This document shows, one piece after another, positions 7,875 through 16,214 of a stretch of DNA of 64,000 nucleotides (position 1 is its first letter; each line of letters opens with the position of its first letter). The DNA comes from UBA935 sp031555615 (lineage in GTDB: Bacteria > Bacillota > Clostridia > Lachnospirales > Lachnospiraceae). The notes under the pieces were generated by a model, which ran no database searches, was not told the origin of the DNA, and was given only the letters and a program-made list of their open reading frames with translations. Both the position numbers and the translations under genes were made by a program. The stretch lies in contig JAVBUF010000023.1 in the NCBI GenBank assembly GCA_031555615.1, positions 1 to 64,000 of the forward strand. The letters are read 5' to 3'.

Positions 7875-9839
7875 TTACTTATTTTCCTCAGTCACTTCCA
7901 CCTTGCGAATTTCCTTGGTCCGAATCTCTTTACTGATTTGCTGAATGAATATATCCAATGCTTTTACGCCTTCGTCACCGGCAAAACGGCTTCTTACCGA
8001 TACGGTTCCATCGGCTTCTTCCTGCTGCCCCACCACTAACATATAGGGAATCTTATTTAATCTTGCTTCTCTGATTTTAAAGCCAATCTTTTCCGAACGC
8101 ATATCCGTACTTGCCAGAATACCGTTCCGTGCCAGTTCGGCTCTTACCTGCTCGGCGTATCCTTCATATTTATCGGAAATCGGGAGCACACGCACCTGTT
8201 CCGGACACAGCCAGGTAGGGAATTTTCCTTCATACTTTTCAATCAGCCAGGCCAGTGTTCTTTCATAGCAGCCCATGGCCGTTCTATGGATAATATAAGG
8301 ACGAACCTTCTCACCATTCTGATCAATATAATACATATCAAACTGCTCTGCCAGCATGGCATCCCACTGAATGGTAATCATGGTGTCTTCCTTGCCATAC
8401 ACATTCTTAGCCTGGATATCCACCTTCGGTCCGTAGAAAGCGGCTTCACCGTCTTCCTCGGTAAAGGGAATTTCCAATTCCACCAGAATATTACGAATCC
8501 GATTCTGGGTTTCTTCCCAAACCTCCGGCTCACCGATGTATTTTTCCCTATTATTCGGGTCCCATTTGGACAGGCGGTAGCTGACATCTTCTTCCACACC
8601 CAGGGTCTGGAGACAATATCTGGCCAGATCCAGACAACCTTTAAATTCTGCATCCATCTGGTCCGGACGAACGATCAAATGACCTTCGGAAATGGTAAAC
8701 TGACGTACCCTGGTGAGACCGTGCATCTCGCCGGAATCTTCATTACGGAAAAGTGTAGAAGTTTCACCATACCGCAGCGGCAGATCCCGATAGGATTTCT
8801 GGCCGGCTTTATAAATATAATATTGGAAAGGACAGGTCATAGGACGGAGGGCAAATACTTCCTTGTCCTTTTCCTCATCTCCCATTACAAACATACCCTC
8901 CAGATAATGATCCCAGTGTCCTGATATTTTATACAGATCACTTTTGGCCATTAATGGTGTTTTGGTACGGACATAACCGCGGTTATTGTCTTCTTCATCC
9001 TCGATCCAGCGCTGCATGGTCTGGATGATCTTAGCTCCCTTGGGCATCAGCAGGGGCAGTCCCTGTCCGATTACATCGACTGTGGTAAACAGCTCCATCT
9101 CCCGGCCCAGTTTGTTGTGATCCCGGAGCTTGATATTTTCCAGATACTCCAGGTACTCCGCCAGCTCTTCTTTTTTATTAAATGCCGTTCCGTAAATTCT
9201 CTGCAGCATGGTATTTTCGGATTTTCCCCGCCAGTAAGCACCGGAAGAGGAGGTCAGCTTAAATGCTTTAATATTCTTGGTGCTCATCAGATGAGGACCG
9301 GCACACAGATCCACAAAATCACCCTGGCTATAGAACGAGATTTCCGCATCTTCCGGCAGATCCCTGATCAATTCCACCTTATAAGGTTCGCCTTTTTCTT
9401 CCATAAAACGGATGGCCTCTTCTCTGGCCATGGTGAAACGCTCCAGCTTATTGCCTTCTTTAATGATTTTTTTCATTTCAGCTTCAACTTTGTCCAAGTC
9501 TTCCCGGGAAAAAGGTTCATGCTCAAAGTCATAATAATAGCCGTTTTCAATACTGGGGCCGATGGCCAGTTTAGCCTCCGGAAAGACCCTTTTTACTGCT
9601 TCGGCCATGACATGAGAGGTGGTATGGCGCATAGCGGCCAGCCCCGCTTTATCATTAGCTGTCAGTATATTTAACTCGCAATCTTCTTCTATTATCGTCC
9701 GCAAATCCTTCACTTCTCCGCCTACTTCTCCGGCACAGGCCATTCTGGCAAGTCCCTCACTGATATCGACGGCGATTTCATAGATGCTCATGGCTCCGGC
9801 ATACTCTTTTACCGAACCGTCTTTTAACGTTATTTTCAT
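7875..9839 (-). CDS. thrS: Threonyl-tRNA synthetase
   Basis: Charges tRNA-Thr. At 654 residues it is full length: TGS domain (1-60), editing domain with HTTSHVMAEAV (HxxxH), class II catalytic core with LFRNEDSGEMHGLTRVRQF, and the C-terminal anticodon-binding domain (EQVRVLPIS...VVGQQE). The start is the ATG at 9839, with GGAG six bases upstream; a TTG four codons earlier overlaps that ribosome binding site and is unlikely. Expression should be controlled by the T-box upstream. A 75-residue gene separates the T-box from thrS by only 18 bases. Confidence 0.97.
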   Translation of the reverse strand: MKITLKDGSVKEYAGAMSIYEIAVDISEGLARMACAGEVGGEVKDLRTIIEEDCELNILTANDKAGLAAMRHTTSHVMAEAVKRVFPEAKLAIGPSIENGYYYDFEHEPFSREDLDKVEAEMKKIIKEGNKLERFTMAREEAIRFMEEKGEPYKVELIRDLPEDAEISFYSQGDFVDLCAGPHLMSTKNIKAFKLTSSSGAYWRGKSENTMLQRIYGTAFNKKEELAEYLEYLENIKLRDHNKLGREMELFTTVDVIGQGLPLLMPKGAKIIQTMQRWIEDEEDNNRGYVRTKTPLMAKSDLYKISGHWDHYLEGMFVMGDEEKDKEVFALRPMTCPFQYYIYKAGQKSYRDLPLRYGETSTLFRNEDSGEMHGLTRVRQFTISEGHLIVRPDQMDAEFKGCLDLARYCLQTLGVEEDVSYRLSKWDPNNREKYIGEPEVWEETQNRIRNILVELEIPFTEEDGEAAFYGPKVDIQAKNVYGKEDTMITIQWDAMLAEQFDMYYIDQNGEKVRPYIIHRTAMGCYERTLAWLIEKYEGKFPTWLCPEQVRVLPISDKYEGYAEQVRAELARNGILASTDMRSEKIGFKIREARLNKIPYMLVVGQQEEADGTVSVRSRFAGDEGVKALDIFIQQISKEIRTKEIRKVEVTEENK

Positions 9840-9857
9840 AATGCACTCCAACCTTTC

Positions 9858-10085
9858 CTATTCTGCAAAGCAATCGTCTTCACAGTCACATTCACAGTTA
9901 TTGATTCCCATATCATCCGTATTTCCATTAAAGCTGCCGATTACCATTCTTTTTTTAGGGGAAAATAAAATTCCCAACAAAATACCTGATAAAATACAAA
10001 CAGCCAGGGTGAGAAAATACTCCCGTTTGGTCAGACTTCTCACTTCTTCCAGCATTTCCTGCCACAGTTCCCATTTTTCTCTCAT
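9858..10085 (-). CDS. Small membrane protein with Cys/acidic tail, between T-box and thrS
   Basis: A 75-residue protein. The start at 10085 has AGGAGG eight bases upstream and lies 24 bases after the T-box terminator. Residues 1-24 are charged and amphipathic (MREKWELWQEMLEEVRSLTK), 25-42 form one hydrophobic membrane helix (FLTLAVCILSGILLGILF), and the tail ends in NNCECDCEDDCFAE with four cysteines among acidic residues, which could bind a metal. It is 18 bases from thrS, so both would be induced when uncharged tRNA-Thr accumulates. I do not recognise a family. Confidence 0.8.
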   Translation of the reverse strand: MREKWELWQEMLEEVRSLTKREYFLTLAVCILSGILLGILFSPKKRMVIGSFNGNTDDMGINNCECDCEDDCFAE

Positions 10086-10108
10086 TTCTTTTCCTCCTGT
10101 TAGTTTGA

Positions 10109-10369
10109 TTTTGTTGTAAAAAAAATCCCTTACATCACAAAAGCAATGTAAGGGACGTGATTCACGCGGTTCCACCCTATTTGCCAGGCAACTTTCGCCT
10201 TAGCCTCTCTTGGTCCTGTAACGGGGACAAAACGGACCGGATTAGGGTCATTCAGAGGTGGTTTTCAAATGTTCGGTACCAAGATACTCGCAGCCATGAT
10301 ATCTCTCTCTGGGGTACGTTCTCCATCCTACTCTTCTCATCAACATTTTCTTTTTAACTTTCTACTGCT
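10109..10369 (-). ncRNA. T-box leader, threonine-specific
   Basis: The minus strand carries the conserved AGGGTGGAACCGCG T-box sequence (about 10165-10178) just before a terminator, and a stem I region with the CAGAGAGA motif (about 10302-10310). A GGTACC sequence (10275-10280) followed by GAAC provides a plausible ACC (Thr) specifier. The TGGA that pairs with the tRNA acceptor end implies U73, as in Firmicute tRNA-Thr. Uncharged tRNA-Thr would stabilise the antiterminator and switch on the small membrane protein gene and thrS. Confidence 0.93.
10127..10156 (-). terminator. T-box terminator
   Basis: The stem TCCCTTACAT/ATGTAAGGGA with a short T-rich loop is followed by eight T residues on the minus strand. 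Its 5' arm follows the T-box antiterminator bases. Confidence 0.92.
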
Positions 10370-10398
10370 ATTCTATTCCACTTTCACAAATAAGTAAA
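10370..10398 (-). promoter_or_regulatory. Promoter of T-box/thrS unit
   Basis: TTTACT (10393-10398), 17-bp spacer, TAGAAT (10370-10375), starting eight bases after the stop codon of the sensor kinase gene. Confidence 0.75.
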
Positions 10399-10405
10399 GT
10401 ATTTT

Positions 10406-12193
10406 TTATCTTTTCTGCCAGCCTGACATCCTGATTTTAATGGTGCTCACGGTATTTCCGTTTTCATCTCCTGCAATAGACAATCCACTGCACTCGCCAT
10501 AAATGATTTTCAACCGTTCATTTACATTTCGAATCCCCAGACTGGCACGTGCTTCCTCAGGATCTATTCTTCCGCTCAGAAGAATTTTTATTCGTTCCTT
10601 TTCCTGCTCTTCCAATTCCCGGTCATTCACTACTTCAATATACAGATCCTTTTCACGAGAATATATCCGGATCAATACCTTCCCTTTTTGCTTTCCTTTC
10701 ATGCCATGTTCTACAGCATTTTCCACTACCGGCTGGATAATAAGACGAGGTACCTCTACTTGTAATAATTGTGCCTCAATTTCCTTATCGGCATGAAACC
10801 GGTTTCCAAACCGCTTACCGATAATATATAAGTACGCATCCACGTAAGTCACTTCCTCCGCAAGGGAATGAAAATGAAGCTGCTTACGGTTCATGGTAAA
10901 GCTCAGCATCGTCCCTAATGCCTCAATCATCCCTGATACCTTTTCATTACCGCCCATACGGGCTTCCCAATTAATAACTTCAAGGGTATTATTCAGAAAA
11001 TGGGGATTAATCTGAGATTGCAGTGCCATAATGCTGGCATCCCGCAAAGCCAGTTCCTCCAGGAAAATCTGCTGGAACTGGTGCTGTAATTCCCTGGACA
11101 TGGCATTATAAGCCTCTGTTAAAAAAATAAACTCTTCACTATTACCCTTCTCCGCAATCTGATAACCGTATTCACCGGCCGTAATCTTCTGAGATGCCGT
11201 TATCAAACTGGCTACCGGCTTGGTAACTTTAGTATGGAAAAAATAAAAAATCATTCCGATCAGGGGAATCAGGAAGATAATGACCAAAATAAAACTATAC
11301 CTGACCATAGCCAACTCGTCGATAATAGCCTTGGAGTCCAGTTCCACCAGGAAAGTCAGCTGGTGTTTTCCAAACTTGACGTTTTTAAAAGCATAGGCAT
11401 CATTGCCCTTGCGAATATAGGTACTTTCACCTGCCATTTTTTCATAGCGAGCCACATCAAACCGGCTGCCGGCATCGTTTTTTATTGTCGGAACCCCATC
11501 GATATAGACTTCATGCCGCATGGCCCCCCAGACACTGTCAAGGCTTCGAAATACCCTATTGGGATCCACTTCTATAACAATCATGGCATAAGGCCGGTAA
11601 TTGGTATCCACAATATTGCGAATCAGGTAAAGCCGTCCCTCTAAATACACCAATTCCACATCGGTATCCAGGCTGCCGCCCCGCTTAATGACCTCCTGCA
11701 GGTTTTTTTCCCTAAACCATCGGACTGTAGAATATCCACCGGCTATTTTACCGTTTTCCTGATAGGAATTAACCACATAATAGATCTGTTCGGGATTGTC
11801 CATGAAAAAGAGCATGGTACATATAAAACTTTCATCATATCGATAATGCTGATTGAGAAAATTGGTCATATCTTCATAAAGCTTTTGCCCCCGCCTGTCT
11901 ACCTGGTTCTTCTTATCTGCCAGATATTGATTATAGCTGGTTCGCACCGTGGGAATATAGGAAGCATTTTTTGATGCCGCAACCACTTCGGCAAGCTGAA
12001 TCTCACATATTTCCACTGCCTTGTCGGCAGATACTTCAATGGTATTTTCAATCTGCCTGTTCAACATCGCTGATACAAAATAAAGAAGCAACAGGGCAAC
12101 CAGCATCAATGGCAAAAGCCATCCTGATAACAGCATGACTACCATACTCCACTGCAATTTCTTTTCTTTCTTCACCTGTAACCGCAAAAACAT
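10406..12193 (-). CDS. YesM-type sensor histidine kinase (no adjacent regulator)
   Basis: A 595-residue kinase. Transmembrane helix 1 (about 18-42) is followed by a large extracellular Cache-like sensor (45-295), transmembrane helix 2 (about 298-320), HAMP (about 322-375), and the YesM-type kinase core. The phospho-acceptor His is in QSQINPHFLNNTLEVINW and the ATP site has IIQPVVENAVEHG and ASLGIRNVNERL. Kinases of this family usually pair with an AraC-type response regulator and sense carbohydrates, but none is adjacent. It lies downstream of the phosphohexomutase/GH94 genes, separated by a terminator, so it may rely on read-through; the ribosome binding site (GGGGGG) is good. Confidence 0.88.
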   Translation of the reverse strand: MFLRLQVKKEKKLQWSMVVMLLSGWLLPLMLVALLLLYFVSAMLNRQIENTIEVSADKAVEICEIQLAEVVAASKNASYIPTVRTSYNQYLADKKNQVDRRGQKLYEDMTNFLNQHYRYDESFICTMLFFMDNPEQIYYVVNSYQENGKIAGGYSTVRWFREKNLQEVIKRGGSLDTDVELVYLEGRLYLIRNIVDTNYRPYAMIVIEVDPNRVFRSLDSVWGAMRHEVYIDGVPTIKNDAGSRFDVARYEKMAGESTYIRKGNDAYAFKNVKFGKHQLTFLVELDSKAIIDELAMVRYSFILVIIFLIPLIGMIFYFFHTKVTKPVASLITASQKITAGEYGYQIAEKGNSEEFIFLTEAYNAMSRELQHQFQQIFLEELALRDASIMALQSQINPHFLNNTLEVINWEARMGGNEKVSGMIEALGTMLSFTMNRKQLHFHSLAEEVTYVDAYLYIIGKRFGNRFHADKEIEAQLLQVEVPRLIIQPVVENAVEHGMKGKQKGKVLIRIYSREKDLYIEVVNDRELEEQEKERIKILLSGRIDPEEARASLGIRNVNERLKIIYGECSGLSIAGDENGNTVSTIKIRMSGWQKR

Positions 12194-12207
12194 GCAATGC
12201 CCCCCTT

Positions 12208-12253
12208 ATAAAAGCCGGGGCGTTCGGGAACACCCCCAACTCCCCGGCTTTTT
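12208..12253 (-). terminator. Terminator after phosphohexomutase gene
   Basis: An 11-bp GC-rich stem (AAAAGCCGGGG at 12210-12220 with its complement at 12242-12252). Runs of A and T on both sides allow function in both directions. It ends three bases from the mutase stop codon. Confidence 0.82.
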
Positions 12254-12256
12254 CAA

Positions 12257-13675
12257 TTAACCGATTTGCAAAAATTCTTCATATGCCTTGCTGACTGCTT
12301 CGGCATCTTTCGGATTCGACATTTCACAAAAGATTCTCAGTAATGGTTCGGTTCCCGAAAATCTGGCGACGACCCAACCGCCATTTTGGAAATATACCTT
12401 ACTTCCATCCAAATAGGAAACCTTTTCAATTTCAAAAGGCAATACCGGCAGTTCCCGGTCTTCCATCAAGGTGTGGAAAATACGTTCCTTGGTTTCCTGA
12501 GAAAATTTATAGTCTCTCTCTTCCATAAAAATTTCACCATATTCTTTTTCAATATCTTTATATATCTGTGATATTTTTTTACCCGTTACGGCAATCATTT
12601 CAACCAATAAGGCGGCCGCATAAACACCATCTTTCCCCTTAATATGTCCCCGCACCGTGAGTCCGCCGGAGGATTCCCCTCCCAATACGGCATCCCGCTG
12701 GGAAATCATGGCCGAAATATGCTTAAAGCCTACCGGCACTTCATAACACTTCTGACCGAAGCTCTCCGCAACCCGATCCAACTGATGGGTGGTGGCAATA
12801 TTACGCACTACCGGTCCGGTCCAACCTTTATATTTCACCAGATAATAGTACAATAACACCAGAATATCGTTGGGATGAAGGAATCTGCCGGTATCATCAA
12901 TCACACCGATACGGTCGGCATCACCATCGGTAGCCAGGCCGATATCACATTTATAATCCACTACCGCATTCTGTAATGCCCGCAGGGTTGCTGCCGAAGG
13001 AGAAGGTAACTTGCCGCCAAACAACGTATCATGACGGTCATTGATGGTAACCACCTCACAACGGGCCGTATGCAATATCGTGGTCAGGGAAGTTTCACTT
13101 ACACCATACATCGGGTCAAGTGCTACCTTTAAGCCTGCTTCTCTGATTTTCTCCATATTTACCGCTGCGATAATATTGTCCAGATACTCATTCAGGGGGT
13201 AAATTTCCTGAATCAATCCATTTTCAATGCCCTTATCATATTCCAGCTCCAACACATCCTGGGGATTGATCTTATTGATATATTCTTCTATATCTGCCGT
13301 CTGTATTTCATCGGCATCCCGCCCCCCTGCTGTAAATACCTTGATGCCGTTATATACGGCGGGGTTATGGCTTGCGGTAATCATCATTCCGTAGGGAAGA
13401 TCATGTTTCATTACATAAAACATAATCAAAGGTGTCGGTGATGATTTATTTACCAGTCTGGTTACAATGCCTTCTGCCGCAAATACCATTGCTGCCCACT
13501 GCATTGCTTCCTTAGCCAGAAAACGGCGGTCATATCCGATAACCATTCCTTTATCCGCCACACCCTCTGCTTTCATTTTATCACTTACGGCTTTGGCCAA
13601 AAGCTGAATATTTGCTTTTGTAAATTCATCACCGATAATGGCTCTCCAGCCGCCTGTTCCAAATTTAATCGCCAT
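12257..13675 (-). CDS. Alpha-D-phosphohexomutase (phosphoglucomutase/phosphomannomutase family)
   Basis: Interconverts hexose 1-phosphate and 6-phosphate through a phosphoserine. At 472 residues it has all four family sites: phosphoserine loop TASHNP (Ser102), metal loop DGDADR (about residue 247), sugar loop GGESSGG (about 335), and phosphate-binding RFSGTEPLLRIF near the C-terminus. It is 13 bases downstream of a GH94 phosphorylase, whose sugar 1-phosphate product it would convert to 6-phosphate for glycolysis. Glucose versus N-acetylglucosamine preference cannot be read from the sequence. Confidence 0.92.
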   Translation of the reverse strand: MAIKFGTGGWRAIIGDEFTKANIQLLAKAVSDKMKAEGVADKGMVIGYDRRFLAKEAMQWAAMVFAAEGIVTRLVNKSSPTPLIMFYVMKHDLPYGMMITASHNPAVYNGIKVFTAGGRDADEIQTADIEEYINKINPQDVLELEYDKGIENGLIQEIYPLNEYLDNIIAAVNMEKIREAGLKVALDPMYGVSETSLTTILHTARCEVVTINDRHDTLFGGKLPSPSAATLRALQNAVVDYKCDIGLATDGDADRIGVIDDTGRFLHPNDILVLLYYYLVKYKGWTGPVVRNIATTHQLDRVAESFGQKCYEVPVGFKHISAMISQRDAVLGGESSGGLTVRGHIKGKDGVYAAALLVEMIAVTGKKISQIYKDIEKEYGEIFMEERDYKFSQETKERIFHTLMEDRELPVLPFEIEKVSYLDGSKVYFQNGGWVVARFSGTEPLLRIFCEMSNPKDAEAVSKAYEEFLQIG

Positions 13676-13688
13676 GTTTTTGTCCTCC

Positions 13689-16082
13689 TTATCCCATTAC
13701 AATTCTAACTTGATGAACCGTTTCGCTTGCCTGTACCGGTATACTGTCCACTTTGCTGCCATCCAGATAAATTTCCTTAATGCCTTTCATAACACCGTCA
13801 GGATTCTCTACCTGAATATTAAACATCGCACCCCGCCACTCTCTGGTGGCACTGAATTCTTTCCAATCCGCAGGTATACAGGGGTCAATGATCAAGGTAT
13901 CAAAATCCGGTCTGATGCCCAGCATATATCTGGTAGCACTGAAGTAGGACCATCCGCCTGAACCGGTCATAAACGGATGTCTGGCACGGCCGTGAGCGGT
14001 GTGCTCGGTTCCCATAATAAACTGACAATAAGAATAAGGCTCTGCTTCTCTGATTTCAATTTTATCATTTTGATAGTAAGGACATAAGGCATCGTAGAAC
14101 TTCATTGCTCTGTCTCCCCTGCCTAAGATGCATTCCGCTGCCCAGGCCCAGGGATTGGGATGGGAGAAAACGGCACCGTTTTCTTTTACGCCGGGGTATA
14201 CTCTGGCAATAAATCCGATATCATCATCCGGTGTTCTGTAAGAAGGTGCATTCAGCATGATGCCATAAGGGGTATACAGATATTCATCCACGCTGTCCAT
14301 GGCCTGCATCCCTTTGTCACGGGGTGCTGCTCCGGAAAGTACCGCCCAGGTATTGGATTCCAAATGAACTTTACCCTCTTTATCCGTCTGTACACCGATT
14401 TTCTTTCCTTTGCTGGTAATCCCGCGGATATACCATTTTCCATCCCACAGCTGATCATCACATACAGCTTTTACCTTTTCCGCCATTGCGGTATATTTTT
14501 CAACATCTTCCTGATTGCCCAGATAATTGGCCAGCTCCAGGAAATTCTGAAGCGCCCAGTAATGCAGGAAGGACACCATGGCACTTTCACCGCCACCCAG
14601 GTTCAGACAGTCATTCCAGTCAGCCCGCAGACCTTTACAAATACCGGTTTCTCCCACCTGCTCGGCAGAGAAATCCAGAATTCTGGTCATATGTTCATAA
14701 ACACTGCCTTCGCCGCCGTCCGCATAAGGGACAATCTTGTCAGCGAAGCTGAAATCGCCGGTTTCTTTGATAAATTCCACAATTGATGTTACCAGCCAGA
14801 GGGCATCATCGGAGCAGGCATCTTCCAGACCATGGACATAGCTGTCTGCATTCATTGTCGGAATAACGGTAGGAGACTTAAAGGGTTTCTTCTTATCATC
14901 TTTCTTCTCAAACCATTCCGGCTGGAACAGATGGAGACCATAACCTTTGGAAACCAGACCGTTCAGCAACTGTTCAATACGTTCTTTACACTTGTCAGGA
15001 TTGGAGTGGGGAATGGTCATGGCATCCTGTGCCGTGTCGCGATATCCCAATCCGGTTCTTCCGCCCACTTCGATAAAGGAAGCAAAACGGGAGAACATAA
15101 CATTGATCTCTGACTGATAGAGTGTCCAGGTATTGATAAGGGTATTCATCCCTTCATTAGGAGTGGCAATCTGCAGTTTGTTGAACTTGTTCTGCCAGAA
15201 GCTGCGTAATTCTTCATAAGCGGCATCTACTGCCGCAAAATCGCTGTATTTTGCTTTTACCCTTTCCCCTTCGGCTCTGGGGCCTTCACCCAGCATAAAG
15301 ATCAGACGAACTTCTTCACCCGGCTGCAGCACAACATTTTTTTGCAGGGAACCACAATGATTATTGCCCAGTTCGGCAGAACCGGCACACTGGCCATTTT
15401 CTACTGCTACGGGATTGCTTTCGGTATGATACAGTCCCAGGAAGGTATCTCTTAAGCAATCATATCCATCCGGAGTAAAATTGGCAGCCATATACTGGAA
15501 TCCGAACTCTTCATAAAAAAGGTCATACTCAATAATGCCTTTATCATAATTGGAACCGGCACAATACAAGCTCATCTGGAAATTTTGATTATCGATCATG
15601 ATATGATGAAAAGAAAATTCACAATAATTGAAAACACTCAAATCTCTGGCCTTGTCACCATCGTTTTTAATAGTAACATCCCAAAGTTCCACCGATTCGC
15701 CCATGGGGATGGTCATCCGCTGTGATGCCTTCAAACCATCATATTCACATTCATATACAGTATAAGACATACCGTGACGGCAGGTATACTTGGCCTGATC
15801 CAGGGGTTTCCCCACCGGCTGCCAGGATACGCTGAAATAATCCGCATTTTCATTGTCTCTGATATACACATAATGCCCTGGCCTGTCCATCGGTACACCA
15901 TTGCCCCGAAAACGGGTAATCCGGTGATATTCCGGTGATTGATGGAACATATATCCGCCAGCCGTATGATTTAAAACCGCACAAGTTTCTTCCACACCCA
16001 GATAGTTGGTCCAGGAAGTCGGCAAGTCAATCCTGTCTATCACATACTCTCTCTTTTCATTGTCAAAATGTCCGTATTTCAT
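13689..16082 (-). CDS. GH94 glycoside phosphorylase, chitobiose-phosphorylase-like
   Basis: Intracellular phosphorolysis of a beta-linked disaccharide to a sugar 1-phosphate plus a free sugar. The protein is 797 residues, the usual GH94 length: N-terminal beta-sandwich (1-270), linker, (alpha/alpha)6 barrel (300-720) and C-terminal beta domain. The catalytic Asp lies in GLRADWNDCLNLGGGES at about residue 490, and RTGLGYRDTAQDA and HPFMTGSGGW line the active site. As I recall the family, the sequence is closer to the N,N'-diacetylchitobiose phosphorylase branch than to cellobiose phosphorylase, but cellobiose cannot be excluded. The start is the ATG at 16082 with GGGAGGG ten bases ahead; a TTG six codons earlier overlaps that site. 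No signal peptide. Confidence 0.85.
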   Translation of the reverse strand: MKYGHFDNEKREYVIDRIDLPTSWTNYLGVEETCAVLNHTAGGYMFHQSPEYHRITRFRGNGVPMDRPGHYVYIRDNENADYFSVSWQPVGKPLDQAKYTCRHGMSYTVYECEYDGLKASQRMTIPMGESVELWDVTIKNDGDKARDLSVFNYCEFSFHHIMIDNQNFQMSLYCAGSNYDKGIIEYDLFYEEFGFQYMAANFTPDGYDCLRDTFLGLYHTESNPVAVENGQCAGSAELGNNHCGSLQKNVVLQPGEEVRLIFMLGEGPRAEGERVKAKYSDFAAVDAAYEELRSFWQNKFNKLQIATPNEGMNTLINTWTLYQSEINVMFSRFASFIEVGGRTGLGYRDTAQDAMTIPHSNPDKCKERIEQLLNGLVSKGYGLHLFQPEWFEKKDDKKKPFKSPTVIPTMNADSYVHGLEDACSDDALWLVTSIVEFIKETGDFSFADKIVPYADGGEGSVYEHMTRILDFSAEQVGETGICKGLRADWNDCLNLGGGESAMVSFLHYWALQNFLELANYLGNQEDVEKYTAMAEKVKAVCDDQLWDGKWYIRGITSKGKKIGVQTDKEGKVHLESNTWAVLSGAAPRDKGMQAMDSVDEYLYTPYGIMLNAPSYRTPDDDIGFIARVYPGVKENGAVFSHPNPWAWAAECILGRGDRAMKFYDALCPYYQNDKIEIREAEPYSYCQFIMGTEHTAHGRARHPFMTGSGGWSYFSATRYMLGIRPDFDTLIIDPCIPADWKEFSATREWRGAMFNIQVENPDGVMKGIKEIYLDGSKVDSIPVQASETVHQVRIVMG

Positions 16083-16117
16083 ACTATTTAACCCTCCCAA
16101 AGGTTCATTTTAATTTA

Positions 16118-16146
16118 ATTATAAATGAAATTTTGAACAATGACTA
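16118..16146 (-). promoter_or_regulatory. Promoter of GH94-mutase operon
   Basis: TAGTCA (16141-16146), 17-bp spacer, TATAAT (16118-16123), about 35 bases upstream of the GH94 start. The poor -35 box suggests activator dependence. Confidence 0.6.
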
Positions 16147-16170
16147 TTGACAGTTATGGCATTATTTGCA

Positions 16171-16213
16171 TTTTATTGCTTGCAATAAAATTTTTTTTGC
16201 TTGCAATAAAATT
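16171..16213. repeat. Two direct repeats and a palindrome upstream of GH94
   Basis: GCTTGCAATAAAATT occurs at 16178-16192 and 16199-16213, exactly 21 bp apart, two helical turns. The first copy is also the right half of a perfect palindrome, TTTTATTGC/GCAATAAAA (16171-16190). The block lies 25-67 bp upstream of the GH94 -35 box and just past the PAS-GGDEF stop codon. It could be an operator, or on the plus strand a terminator-like hairpin followed by T8. Confidence 0.65.
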
Positions 16214-16214
16214 A

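Noticed and set aside
8286..8924. A 212-codon plus-strand frame
   Set aside because: It lies wholly antisense within thrS, a fully conserved gene.
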